Of a stretch of DNA of 64,000 nt, positions 11,572 to 21,842 are shown one piece after another. Each line of letters starts with the position of its first letter. Within the stretch, counting starts at the first letter, position 1. The translations under genes and the position numbers were made by a program. Origin of the DNA: Phymatolithon calcareum. Taxonomy: Eukaryota > Rhodophyta > Florideophyceae > Hapalidiales. The notes beneath the pieces were generated by a model. The model was given only the letters and a program-made list of their open reading frames with translations, was not told where the DNA came from and made no database searches. The stretch is from NCBI GenBank assembly GCA_977006965.1, contig OZ345378.1:1302001-1366000 (forward strand), in the 5' to 3' direction.

Positions 11572-11634
11572 TATTGGACTAATATAGAGCAAGTCAGTTC
11601 TCTACCAGACTGTCATGGACTGTTATGGACTGTA
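11572..11634 (+). repeat. Left terminal inverted repeat
   Basis: This is the inverted partner of 14585-14643. The core CAAGTCAGTTCTCTACCAGA (starting at 11590) is identical to the right end, and CTGTC.TGGACTG..ATGGACTG continues inward with three substitutions. Confidence 0.85.
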
Positions 11635-11689
11635 ATGACCGTACACAGCAGTCTCTGACGGTCCTACGCTGTTCGTGGAAATTCCAGAG

Positions 11690-11805
11690 CACCCCCGGAA
11701 AATCCTGGATATCCTCGGAAAAAGCGGGTGGAACGTTTACGAAATCCATGGAAAATCCTGGAAAATTCTAGACATCTTTAGAAAATCCTGGAAAATCCTG
11801 CAGCG
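11690..11805 (+). repeat. Subterminal GGAAAATCCT repeats, left
   Basis: Four to five copies of GGAAAATCCTGG-like words occur. They include CATCTTTAGAAAATCCTGGA, which is matched almost exactly at the right end (14500-14525) in the same, not inverted, orientation. Such short arrays are typical transposase-binding sites. Confidence 0.7.
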
Positions 11806-11944
11806 TTGTCGCTTTAACACAAGTTAGCGTTTTCGGTAGCAGTCACATCGTCGATGACGCATGTCGTCACGATCTTATCACCAACATAATATGCGCAATC
11901 TAGGCAGGCATGAGTCTTACACTCGACAATAGCATAGACCGAGA

Positions 11945-12860
11945 ATTTAGCGAAGAGTTCTATTGTACTTATCGGTAATTATCTTATGAATTTTGTCACC
12001 CATTGTCTTGAGGTCATTCAAGAAAGGGATTTTTGTCTCCAGAATGCTACAATCCCTAGGCTCATGCGACATTCGCAAACGAACGAGCGCAACACCAGGT
12101 AGAGCAGCACCGCTGTATTCCATGTGATGTTTCACAAGGCATTTGACTCCATTCTGAAAGCAGTAGAGTGTAGATCGGCTAAAGGGTAGCAGCCGGTCCT
12201 ATAGATTTCGTCCAGCTTGGTCGATAGCCGATATTTCCGTTCGAGTCCAACGATCTTCTCAGCTTCGCCAGAACCCGACAGGAGTAAGATGCCGGCTACG
12301 AATGCAGCAGTCAGTGCAGAGCAGACAGTTCGTATCTGTAGTTTCTTGGGTTTCGCAGGAGTTACATTGACTTTCACCGGACTGCGCATCGGAATCCCAG
12401 ACGTTCTCGGCATATTCCAAAGAAACCAGGAAACACTGCCGACGATACCAAATTTCTGTGTTGCCCGATCCCGCCTCGCGGCTCCCTCCTTGTCTGATCA
12501 TCGCCCTCAACCAGCCGACAGATGCATGAAGCAACCATGAATGAATCCTCGGTGATGTTCGCGCTCGACTCCAGTGCAATCCGCAAGCCCTCACGACGCC
12601 GTGCTCGATCATCGCCAAATTCAGAATAGGCAACCTGCTTGAATAGATCGAACGAATTCCTAGACCTCGAAAGAATACAGATTGAGCCAGAATGAATGAC
12701 ATCTGCTGGAAGGCCAAGGTCCATCTCATCTGATACCGCTCGCAGGTTCTGCTCCACTAGAACCTGCTCAGCTGACCTCTGCGCAATCGACCGTACGTTT
12801 TCGCTCGAACGGGCAATATCCTCGGAGAGGAAGCGCTGCATGTCATCTGATCTCACACTC
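11945..12860 (-). pseudogene. Transposon-internal ORF remnants, minus strand
   Basis: Three overlapping minus-strand frames appear to be one broken coding region. The upstream part (12856 to about 12450) is helix-rich and acidic/basic, for example ENVRSIAQRSAEQVLVEQNL and VAYSEFGDDRARRREGLRIA. The middle (12413-12132) carries a hydrophobic segment, TVCSALTAAFVAGILLLSGS, that could span a membrane. The last (about 12135-11947) ends with IPFLNDLKTMGDKIHKIITD. The frame changes twice without obvious splice sites. I do not recognise the family. Its position inside the inverted repeats makes it cargo or an accessory ORF of the element. Confidence 0.35.
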
Positions 12861-13063
12861 CCAGCTGCACTCCGGCCTTGTGCGCGACGAAGGAATGAGT
12901 ATGGCGACTCGTTGGAAGGTGAAGCTGATGATGATTTCTCACCAATATCATTGTTATCATCGCTGTCAGCGGGAAGAATTTAACCGCGAGAAAGCAAAAC
13001 AATGACTCCCCGACGAGTACAGATCTATGGGAATGCATGGGATAGTGCCACTCTTAGAACCGA

Positions 13064-14212
13064 TTGATGTTGAAATTGCATTCTTTCTCTGCGCTGGAAT
13101 CATGCGGCGTCTACGCGCCCCATGACTTATATTTTCGGTACAAAGCAGTGTTGCGTTCACAATCCACAGTCGCAACAGGTATTGTCAAATCACTCCTCGC
13201 TGACTTCTCGGCCTATGGTATTGCAGAGAGTAAGACCCAGGCCTGCCTAGATTGTGCATATTACGTTGGTGATATCATCGACGGTGTGACTGCCACTTCA
13301 TGCGTGTGTGCTGGGAAGGGGTGCTGCAACGAACTTCAGAACCATCGAAGCGATAGGTTTTTCGAAAGACATTACGACCTTCACTGGCGTTGTGGCGTCG
13401 TGAATATGCCGAGATCATCCAATCCGTGTACGAACTTTGCCCATGGTTTCTCTGGTCTAAATGATATCTCTGGTGAAAAGTTACGAACCGATTCTGTCGC
13501 TTGCAACGATCACTACAACTTGGAACTCGCATGGCGCCAAGCAGAAGACGCGAAAGCGCCTTGCATATCGAAAATCCGTGAAGCTGGTGTGAGGGGCGCG
13601 AATGCTAGTTTTACTTCGGTAAGACTGACAAATACGGACAAAAGCAACCACTGTGTCGCAATAGTTGGGGATGTGGAGCAAAAGAGATCTTTAAGAATCA
13701 CATTATCCGAGTGCAAAGGGACGTAGATTGCAGCATCTGCAGCTTCGCCTTCTGAACAGCACATTGGACGCTTCACTGTCTCGTTCCGACGCCAATTTGC
13801 TTACGTATACTGCGTCGCATGTCGGCCTTGCGGGATCATTATCGATGGCAATTTTTTTCAGATTCTGAATCCCCAACTGAGGTGACCAGATTCGTCGTCG
13901 AAACGTTTCCGACTCCAGAAACAATGCCGAATATTATTTGTTTTGATGCCTCTTGTCATGTGGCGAAATCCATTTATTCGAAAACAGGAAAACTTGCATA
14001 TTTCCGTGAAGCATTCGAGAACACCTTACTCGTGGTTCCACCTATACACCAAAGATCTCATAAGACAGATGATAAGTTTTGTCAAGATTACTGCAAGGCA
14101 AGTAATTTTTAAGGAATGCCTTACCCGTACCGGTGCACATAGGTTAATTGGACCGCTTGCGAAGAGCTCTTTGCTCGCGTCGGAAAAAGTATTTCAGTTG
14201 TTCGGACAATGA
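13064..14212 (+). pseudogene. KDZ/CxC-like transposase remnants
   Basis: Open stretches at 13064-13726 and 13819-14112 run on the plus strand. The first includes a Cys-rich patch (CLDCAYYVGD, CVCAGKGCC) and HYDLHWRCGVVNMP. The second has FPTPETMPNIICFDASCHVA, then KLAYFREAFEN and HQRSHKTDDKFCQDYC. The second block has the layout of the conserved core in KDZ/CxC-type proteins: FPxRPE..IYDNAC, a run of aromatic residues, then an H..H..C segment. The frame is broken and short. The match is to layout more than identity. Confidence 0.4.
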
Positions 14213-14481
14213 GAAAGTCATTCGCAAAAGTCTAATAGAAAATCGTACATGAAGAGCACAACTTAAGTCTATCAGCAACTCGGGCTGGGACATAGTTCAA
14301 AGTATTTGAATCTTATGGGAACCGGCGAAAGCCGCAAACGAAAAAGACAGGTAATCTTAGATATAGCCGCTTTCAATAAACATTTAGAGCACTGCCCATT
14401 CCAGCATTATACATTAGAGAATGACTTCAGTCTGATATACGCAATGTCAATTTTAACATCACATAATGACACTACCCCTGG

Positions 14482-14545
14482 CAGTCCTGGAAAATCCTAC
14501 AAATCTTTAGAAAATCCTGGAAAATCTTGGAAAATCTTGAAAATC
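14482..14545 (+). repeat. Subterminal GGAAAATC repeats, right
   Basis: This is a tandem run of GGAAAATC words close to the right terminal repeat, in the same orientation as the array at 11690-11805. It includes TCTTTAGAAAATCCTGGAAA. Confidence 0.7.
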
Positions 14546-14584
14546 CACAAATTTTAAGCGTGTCCATGGAAATTCCAGCAATTC

Positions 14585-14643
14585 AGGCAGTCCATGGCAG
14601 TCCAGGACAGTCTGGTAGAGAACTGACTTGTACTAGACCAATA
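14585..14643 (-). repeat. Right terminal inverted repeat
   Basis: This is the reverse complement of the left end at 11572-11634. The last TA (14642-14643) may be the target duplication. Confidence 0.85.
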
Positions 14644-14813
14644 ACGGATGACTGATGGGGTCATGGAGCGCAATATTTTCAGCATGGAAGTTTCCGTATG
14701 GTACAGATGGTACTGCTGACAGAATAGTCGCTCCAGCCAGCGTTCTGCAATGTTCATAATCACGTGACTGGATGTCAGAAATCAATAAATATATTCGAAT
14801 ATAGATCCTTTTT

Positions 14814-14846
14814 GAGGAAATTCACTAGATGGCCACCAATAGTGGG
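14814..14846 (-). repeat. Dispersed 33-bp motif, inverted copy
   Basis: This matches 26375-26407 in reverse complement at 31 of 33 positions. The core is ATGGCCACCA.AAGTGGG. A second partial copy (GTCACTACCATGGCCACC) follows within 25 bases. It is probably the end of an unidentified MITE family. Confidence 0.7.
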
Positions 14847-14989
14847 AAAAAGTCACTACCATGGCCACCCCTAGCCAAAACTACTATTTATCCGTTTTGA
14901 ATACGATGGCGCACTGTAACCACGGCGTCTTATCCGTCTGCGACGCTCAACTCACAACGCTCCCGCACTAACCACTCTGAAATCGGAGA

Positions 14990-16149
14990 AAAGAAGGATC
15001 TCGTCCTACAAGTCGGCGACTACGCTGGATCAAGCTTTGACGACGTTGTCAACGTCGTGATCTCCAGCAACACGTCGGTGGGAAAGACCCACCTGGTGGC
15101 GAAGCGCAGCAAACAGCACCTGACACTTATCTGTAGTCAGAACACAGCTTGCACCTTCCGCGTTAACGTCAGTGTCTGCCGAGCATCGGCAGCGTCAAGA
15201 TATTAGCGCAGCGAACGGTCGAGTTTGAGGAGGGGTAGCGAAGCAAACCCCAAAGAAAGGGGAGATTGATCTGGCAGAGCAAATGAATGGTGGTAAGCGA
15301 GGGCTCGCAATGGCGCGGTAGTGCCTAGCGTATAAGCGTCCCAGTGTGGGGACTGTCAGCCCTATTGGTTGGGGATCACAAAGAGGGAAATCAGACACGA
15401 GAGGAGAGGAGAGAGAGCGCTTTGACGGCACCAAGAGAATCGGGGTGACGCCAGACTGAGTATGCGCGCCCGATCCGGGAGAACGCTCTCTTAACGAAGC
15501 GGAAGCGTTAACCCGCGGACACGGGACCACAGTGGATGCACCTGAAATGGAATCCCGATGGAGAAGGTCCAAGGAAAGATCACTACGGTCCAACTTGGTT
15601 GTGTTTACCTTGGTGCGCCACTCAGCGGGGTATGTATCCCCGCGGGCGACACTGTAATGCCGAAAAATGAGTTACAGTGATTACACCTATTATATCGTTA
15701 TCCTAAACTATACGTGGGATGCTAACCTAACAGTATGAACGCTAACCCAAAACATGGGACGGGTTATGATACCCGTCAGGAGCAATTACGGAGCGGACCA
15801 ATCAGCCGTTACCCCGAAGTACCGGGTCGGGTCCTTTCCACCACAAGGATCACCAAGTTTTCCGGACACAGCTGTGTTGAAGGCCACTGAGACACTATTC
15901 GATGTGAAAGTTAGCAGCGACTACTGCGCTACATGCTCCTATCGCCACTTTGAAGAGCACCAGCGACCATGTAGCCACGTGGTCGGTGCACTTTTGTACG
16001 TTTCTAGGCGCTTGGAGCAGCATCGGGTGTCGTTCGACCCGTGGAACATGCACTGGTTCCGGGACGCATGGATGTTGAGAACGTGGGCCAAGCAGCATGA
16101 GGGCAGCGTCACGCGTGTTGCAGTCACTGGAGAGCAGCTTGTACAGTAA
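14990..16149 (+). pseudogene. MULE (MuDR-type) transposase remnant
   Basis: Two parts lie on the plus strand. The N-terminal part (about 14990-15190) reads GDYAGSSFDDVVNVVISSNT, then HLVAKRSKQHLTLICSQNTA with CTFRVNVS. This resembles the MuDR N-terminal DNA-binding region, which ends in C...C-hydrophobic. The C-terminal part (15754-16149) has CATCSYRHFEEHQRPCSHVV, a SWIM-type CxC...CxH zinc finger, and RDAWMLRTWA, the usual MULE tail. The DDE core between them is absent; about 560 bases of unrelated sequence sit there. The stop codon of the C-terminal frame is supplied by the CAGTAA of a pogo-like terminal repeat, so the reading frame is truncated by that insertion. Confidence 0.6.
15191..15753. 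other. Unidentified insert inside the MULE
   Basis: There is no coding signal. Small hairpins are present: CTGCCGA/TCGGCAG near 15176-15192, GCGGGG/CCCCGC near 15627-15645, and CACTGTAA/TTACAGTG near 15649-15678. The segment could be a solo LTR or MITE, but no target duplication or TG..CA ends could be paired convincingly. Confidence 0.35.
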
Positions 16150-16200
16150 GACCCCTCTATTTGCAACCCCTCGTGCTGCAAAACCCCTACAGTTGCATAT
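16144..16200 (+). repeat. pogo/Tigger-like terminal repeat (left)
   Basis: The first 23 bases, starting CAGTAAGACCCCTCTA, match the outer end of 25616-25686 read on the minus strand at 21 of 23 positions. It is preceded by TA (16142-16143), the expected target site of the pogo/Tigger group. A GCAAAACCCC word within it also recurs in the other repeat. Confidence 0.7.
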
Positions 16201-16333
16201 AGCACTGGTCCACCACACTCGTGGCATCTAAATTTATCCAAAATTAAAGGTACCTGCACAACTCGCTTATTGCAAACCAGTTCAGGGTTGGATATATTTT
16301 TGCATAAATTTTTGATATCCGTATTCTGCATTC

Positions 16334-17387
16334 GTGAAACGACCCGCCAGAACCGTTTGGCCCCTGCGCAACAACGTTGGCGCTCCCATATACCGCAACG
16401 GGGATTTCGTCCCCTGGGATGTCCGTTCCTGGTCTCCCGCCGTACCGCGAGACATGCTCGGAGGTGGCTACGCCACCTTCCGGGGCGAGATTTACACCGG
16501 CGCCCTCGGCGCCTTCCGCGAAGAACATTCCGGCTGCATCACCCGTCCTCGGTCCTGGAACGGACATGACTTCGATGCCCTTCGGGGCTTGGCCAAGGCC
16601 GACCGCATGGCTGCCGAGGCCACTTCCACTGCCGGCGGTGCGAGCGAGAATGTCGAAGCGGAATGCCGCGCGAAACGGCCAAGGGATGGCAACGAAGATG
16701 GCCCTAAGAAGAATGATGATGAGGCCACCTCCCCGGCTATGGTGGCCTTTGGCATGTGTCAGCCCGGTCGATGTGGCTTCATGCTCACCGTTGAGCGCCC
16801 TTTGCTCCGCTTCTTCACCCGTGTGACTGTCGAGGAGCCTTGCGACGAGGATGACGGTGCTCAACACCATCCGAGGGCCAACTCGGCACCGGAAGGGCCT
16901 CTGGACTTCGTCGATGTTTCGACTGGAACGGCTGTCGACGGGGTCATCAAGGGCGTTCGATCATCTTCCGCCGAGACCGAGGATCCGGAAAGCGCGGTGA
17001 ATCGTGCGCTTCGTACCGCTCGTTGGGCCGCTCAGGCCGTGGAGATCATCAACGACAAAGGCGTGTCTCTTGTCTCGCGAACCCCTCTGTACGAGTTGAG
17101 GCCAATGGTGAGCCAGGAGGTGACGGACATGGCCGTCGGTGTGTTCAGGAATTCTAGGATTCACAAGTTGTTCAACCTTGGAGTGCAAGGACCTATACTG
17201 GGTCGATGACGAGGAAGTGTCCACGGTGGTGTGGGCCTTGTTCGAAGATGTTGCCGCCATCGCGCGTGGATCTGCCCATGTTCGCGACCAGGCTGGAAAA
17301 GAGGCCGCAATCGAGGCTCTTCGATTGGTATATTGGGCCACGCGCGATCTGTTGTCGCGCCAGATCCCTTCTGCCCACAACTGTTAG
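16334..17387 (+). CDS. Unrecognised protein gene, probably frameshifted
   Basis: A 291-codon frame (16334-17209) has an acidic middle (EEPCDEDDGA) and a nuclear-type basic patch (AKRPRDGNEDGPKK), and ends in a helical part with NRALRTARWAAQAVEII. At about 17190 the coding signal moves to another frame and continues to 17387 with LYWVDDEEVSTVVWALFEDV and EALRLVYWATRDLLSRQIPS. The moved part is as protein-like as the first, so a single-base indel is likely. No domain is recognised. The GC content and position beside the Gypsy element suggest it may be transposon-borne, in antisense to the Gypsy genes. A long minus-strand frame over the same DNA (16244-16870) looks like a shadow. Confidence 0.45.
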
Positions 17388-17592
17388 CTTTGTTAGACGT
17401 ACGTTTGAACTTTAGGCCGATTTAGGCCATTTTCTATTGATTGAAGAACGCAGGCCGACTTAGGCCATTTGTCCAGAAATACTTGTGACCCCGTACGTCC
17501 ATGTTAGGAGGGCCCAGGAAACTTGACGGGATGTTACGTATGACAGCGGGCGATCCAATGAAGTCGCAAGGGCTCTTCCGTCCAAGTCCTCT

Positions 17593-17621
17593 GCCCCCCA
17601 TTCCCGACCCCTCCCCTCCTT
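17593..17621 (-). other. Candidate polypurine tract of the Gypsy element
   Basis: On the minus strand this is an almost uninterrupted purine run, GGAGGGGAGGGG followed by GGGAATGGGGGG. It lies about 80 bases past the last pol codon. This is where the plus-strand primer of a Gypsy element, and then the 3' LTR, would be expected. Confidence 0.45.
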
Positions 17622-17699
17622 AAGAATAGTGCGGGCTCTCCTAATAGTGTCCCTGCCGGAACAAGAGGATTGGTCCAGGGCGCGACACAGCGGTCCAGG

Positions 17700-17938
17700 T
17701 TACTGTCGCGCGGCGTCGCGCAGGTGCTCTGGAAGGTCACCGATAACCTTTTCCGGGATTCCCCATTTGCGCTTGCGGAAGAAGGAGCGCAACTTGTGCA
17801 AGGGGAGGCTGTCCGGACGTTGCCAGGTGTCGTCTTCCGGGCCGTACGTGTTCGTATTCAGTTTAAGGCGGGATCGTAAGCGATCAAGCGGTCAATGACA
17901 TACTCGTCACCATCGGAGTTTTCTCCCTCCTGCGTCGC
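17700..17938 (-). pseudogene. Chromodomain tail of the Gypsy integrase
   Basis: Past the TAA at 17936-17938 the same frame continues with GDEYVIDRLIAYDPAL, then the signal moves one frame to TYGPEDDTWQRPDSLP and HKLRSFFRKRK. EYxVExIL... and YGPEDDTWEP..L are the two hallmark blocks of retroelement chromodomains, which target integration to modified histones. The stop and the frameshift show that this copy could not make a complete integrase. Confidence 0.7.
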
Positions 17939-20900
17939 TTATGGTTCTTCGTTTAGTGGGGCCCTGACCGCGACGCCCCGATGGCGCTCCTCACGTCGAC
18001 GCTCCTCTAGAGTGCGGTCGTCGGCGAGCAGTGGCAGCCCGTCGGGCGGAGTTGGTTCAAGGACCACGCGGTCGCGAGAGACGGTGTCGTTAACGCCCGA
18101 TACGTTGATGATGACGACGTTCTTCGCCGAGGTCTTTACGACTCGATAGGGCTCAGTTTCGAGGGACGCGAGCTTGTTCCGTTCGGGGTCCTCCTTCGTG
18201 GGGACCTCGCGCCGTAAGAAGACGAACGTTCCGGGGCGGATGTCTTCTGCGGAAGGTCTCACGGCCTTGTCGATGCTGGCTTTGTACCGTGCTTGGGCGC
18301 GACGGATATTTTTATCCGCAGTGGCCATGAGGGCCTTGAGGCGCGCCAAAAATTGCTCTCGTTGCAGGCGGGGGTGGGGTTCACCAGATGAGGCCACGTT
18401 TTGGATGGCCAAGTGCACCGGTGGTCGACTTACCGTGAGTTCAAGGGGACTGAACCCCGTGGCGCTATGAATCTGGGTGTTGTACCCGTACGACAGCGCG
18501 CCTGCAAAGCGATCCCAGTCGTTAAGGTACTCTGTCACGTACGCGCGCAAGGCCGCGAGTATGGTGCGATTGTATCGTTCCGCTTGGCCGTTAGTCTGCG
18601 GATGGTAAGCCGCAGTGAATAGGTTCCGAATTCCCAGGGTCTGGCAAACGGCCTGAAAGTGTTTGGATGCGAACTGCTGGCCATTGTCCGACAAAAGGTA
18701 CACCGGCGGTCCGTAAGCGAATACCCAGTGGTTACAAAAGGCCGAGGCCACTGCGTGCGCCGTTGTGGACTTGCGCGGGACTGCTCGCGTGAGCTTTGAA
18801 TAGCGGTCCGTGATGACCAACAAGTTCTCGTGCCCGTCTTTGGTCTTGCGGAACGGACCGAGGATGTCGATAGAGACGAACTCCAAAGGCTGGGATGCGG
18901 GGAACAGCTTAAACCACTGACTGTGGCGGCGGAGCTTTACGCGCTCCTTTGCGCATGGGGTGCATGATCGCACCGTGCGTACAACGTCAAGGGCCATGGA
19001 CGGCCAGTAGAATTCTCGGCGCAAGGTCTGGTACATTCGAGTAGTGCCCGGATGGCCCGCAAGCCGCGGGTAATGTGCCAAGTGCAACACACGGGGCCTC
19101 AAGGCCGGGGGAACAGCGATCTGGTGTGAATTGTCAAGGGGAGCGACCCGAACCATAAGGCCGCGGTCGTCACGCTTGAACCTGGCCGACCGTCCGTCGT
19201 CCACCTTTGATGCGAGTACGCAGCACCAGAGGTCGGTAGACTGGGCCTCGGTGTACTCTCCAATCGAGATTGGGCTGTGGTCCGTTGCTTCGACGACCGT
19301 CGTAACCAGCAAAGCTGGTGGGGCCAAGTCTTCTGCGAAGGAGGAGAAGTCCTCCACCCATTCAAAGTCGTCTTGATCCGGTGGGTCACATGTTTTCCCC
19401 TTTCCGATCGCGGTTTCAACTGCTAGGCAGGGAATGTTCAGATCTGGTCGGAATGGACAATCGCCGTACGTGGGTAAACGCGAGATGGTGTCGGCGATCG
19501 TATTCTCGGCGCCTTTCTTGTAATGCACCTTGAGGCGATGCCCCATCAAAAAGAGGCGCCAACGTGCGAGGCGATTTGACCCATCGGCGAGTCTGAAAAT
19601 CCAGCGGAGCGCCTGGTGATCGGTAAACAGATCAAACTCCTCCAATTGGAGGTACGGTTGGAGGATCTGTACGGCCCATGTGATGGCCAGGCATTCCTTC
19701 TCGCCCGCAGAGTAGTTTTTCTCTGCCGGTCGGAGCTGTCGACTCCAGAAGCCCAGCCGGTATCGCTTACCGTCTTCGTGTGTTTGAAAGAGCACACAGC
19801 CAATCTGATAGTCGCAGCCATCTGTATAGACCGAGTAGCGCAAACCCCGACGGGGCAACCGCAGAACGGGCGGGGAAGCTAATGCTTTCTTCAAGAGGCC
19901 AAACGCGGCCAAGCGGCGATCGTCAAACACGGGGAGCGAGGCCCCCTGCTCCTTCTTTAAGAGCTCCGTGAGCGGCGATGCTACAAGTGCAAAGTTCGGA
20001 ATAGAACGTCGGTAGACGTTGCAAAGTCCAAGGAAAGAGCGGAGCTCCGTCTGGCTAGTCTGGACTTTGAACCCTTGGATGGCGTCTGTGTTGCGGTTCG
20101 CCACCTCAAGAAGGCCTGGCCGGATTGTATGGCCCAAGTAGTTGACAGAACGGTCAAAGAAGGTGCACTTCTTCAGCTTCAGTGACATTCCGGCCGCTTT
20201 CAACGCGCACAGTATCTCCTTGACGTGTCGTAGATGGTCGTCGATGTACACCAGGAACGACTGCCATTTAAAGCGAGCGAGAATTATGTCGATGGTGCGT
20301 TGGAACGTGGCCGGGGCGTTGGTCAGGCCAAAGGGCATTTTCTTGAATCGGAAGGTTCCGCTGTGACAGGTAAATGTCGTTTTGTCGCGGTCTTCGTCGC
20401 GAATGGGAATCTGCCAGAACCCCCAGTTGCAGTCCAGAGTCGTGAAGAACTTGGCGTCGCCCAGGGAGTCGATGCACTCATCCATACGCGGCAGAGGATA
20501 CGAGTCCTTCATGGACAGGGCATTGAGGCGCCGGTAATCCACGCAGATGCGCCACCGTCCGTCCGGTTTAGGGACAATGACAACCATGGAGGACCACTCC
20601 GACGCTGCTGGCTCGACGACATCCAAGCGCAACATTTCCTCCACTTCGGTCTTCTCGACCTCCCGGGCCTTATGCCCCGCGCGGTGGGGCGGCAGACGCA
20701 CGGGTAGAGCACCATGCTGAAGATCGATTCGGTGTTCGGTGACCTTCACGGTTCCCAGATGACCCTGCCACATGTACTCGAACTCACAAAGCATATCGCG
20801 GACTTGGGCTTGTTCGTCGTCCGACAGGTGGTCCAAGCTAACGTCATCCACCGTCACCCGCTCGCGCGCGGCGGGCGACTCCGGGACACGTGGCGCGAAT

Positions 20901-21427
20901 CTGGCCTGGGCGTCGTCATCAGTTAAGGCCTGTGCGAGGCCAGGACGCACAGGTACTGCGGGTTCCGGTTGCCGGGGGTCAATATTGACCGTGAATATTT
21001 TCGTCGGGGCCGGTAGCGCCAAAGCCAGGATTTCGTGTTTCGCGAGTGTCACATCCGCGGACGAAAAGTTGGCGACCAAGATCCTAAAAGGCACGAGCGG
21101 TTTAATGTCAACTAGGCCGTTGGCCACACTAACTCGCTTCTTCAAGTACAAATGCGGAGCCGGAGCAAGGACTCTGGTGCTGGAGGCGCCGCATACTACC
21201 TCGACAGTCGCTTCGGTCCCGGCCGGAATAACAGTTCGTCGTGCTACTCGCACTTTTGGAGACGGCGAGGGACCGTCTCTCACGAATGGGGTCTCTGATG
21301 TTGACCGGTCGCTTGGGACCCTTCGGGGGCGGCGCTTGATTGTAACCCTTGTTCCATCCTCCAACTCGATTAGTTTTCCCCGAGGCCGCACTTGCTTCAC
21401 GTGTCTGTCGATGAACATGCAGCCCAC
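17939..21427 (-). pseudogene. Gypsy pol: RT, RNase H, integrase
   Basis: The open frame of 1162 codons has no ATG at its beginning and is continuous in frame with the broken protease. The RT core includes WRICVDYRRLNALSMKDSYP, FTTLDCNWGFWQIPI, FKKMPFGLTNAPATFQ and FLVYIDD. After YIDD about a dozen residues that normally precede HLRHVKEIL are missing. RNase H has SVYTDGCDYQIGCVLFQ, an AGEKECLAI segment and FDLFTDHQALRW. Integrase has an H..H...CxxC finger (CTPCAKE), the DDE core (SIDILGPF; LLSDNGQQF; NGQAERYNRT) and a GPY-like tail. The gap at the RT active site would probably inactivate it even though the frame is open. Confidence 0.88.
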
Positions 21428-21842
21428 AAGGGCATCGGCTCCGAGTTGCCGTACGACAACGAATGGTTATCGCACGGAGTACGACGCGACCTTGACTGTT
21501 ACCTATGGTATCCAGCCGGTGATTTGAAGCAGACTACAAGTTGACGATATCACGGCTGTCTTCACACGAAGCGAGTACCGCCGGTGGAAGGAGGTCAGCG
21601 CGGACCAAGTTAGGCCCGGCTCCGGTGTCCAACACCGTGAGCATTGGTCGTAAGGACCGTGAATCGGGACCTATGGAGGCCTCTATCTTGTACTTGTGTG
21701 CCGAAAGGAAGCACACCTGAGACAGATGGTACTGCGAGGCGGACAGCCAGCTCGGGAGTCCAAACGGCCGGGACAGGATAACCGGAGTCGAGTTTCCTTC
21801 ATTCGGGGGCTTGCGCGGTGGCCTCAAGGGCTCACGGCGCAT
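21428..21842 (-). pseudogene. Gypsy aspartic protease, broken
   Basis: The active-site block TVLDTGAGPNLVRADLLPP (DTG-type Asp) lies at about 21660-21600. The C-terminal block VVVRQLGADALVGCMFID, just before the RT frame, has the hydrophobic-hydrophobic-G motif of retropepsins. Two in-frame stops and a frame change separate the two halves. Confidence 0.7.

Larger units (their letters stand above)
11572..14643. mobile_element. TIR DNA transposon, ~3.07 kb, degraded
   Basis: The ends are inverted copies. The left end reads TATTGGACTA..., then CAAGTCAGTTCTCTACCAGA and further TGGACTG words. The right end, read on the minus strand, gives TATTGGTCTA..., then the same 20 bases and the same TGGACTG words. 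A 4-base indel and a few substitutions separate them. The outermost TTGG/CCAA is flanked by TA on both sides, so a TA target duplication is possible. Inside each end are GGAAAATCCTGGAAAATC-type subterminal repeats. The interior carries decayed frames on both strands. The order and a CxC-like segment suggest a KDZ-type (Kyakuja/Dileera/Zisupton) element, but the TA would be unusual for those, so the superfamily is open. Confidence 0.7.

Noticed and set aside
15172-15651. Solo LTR inside the MULE remnant
   Set aside because: TG..CA ends can be chosen, but no matching target duplication flanks them.
16244-16870. 208-codon minus-strand frame
   Set aside because: It overlaps the plus-strand frame at 16334, which continues with protein-like sequence past the overlap. 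The minus frame has no motif.
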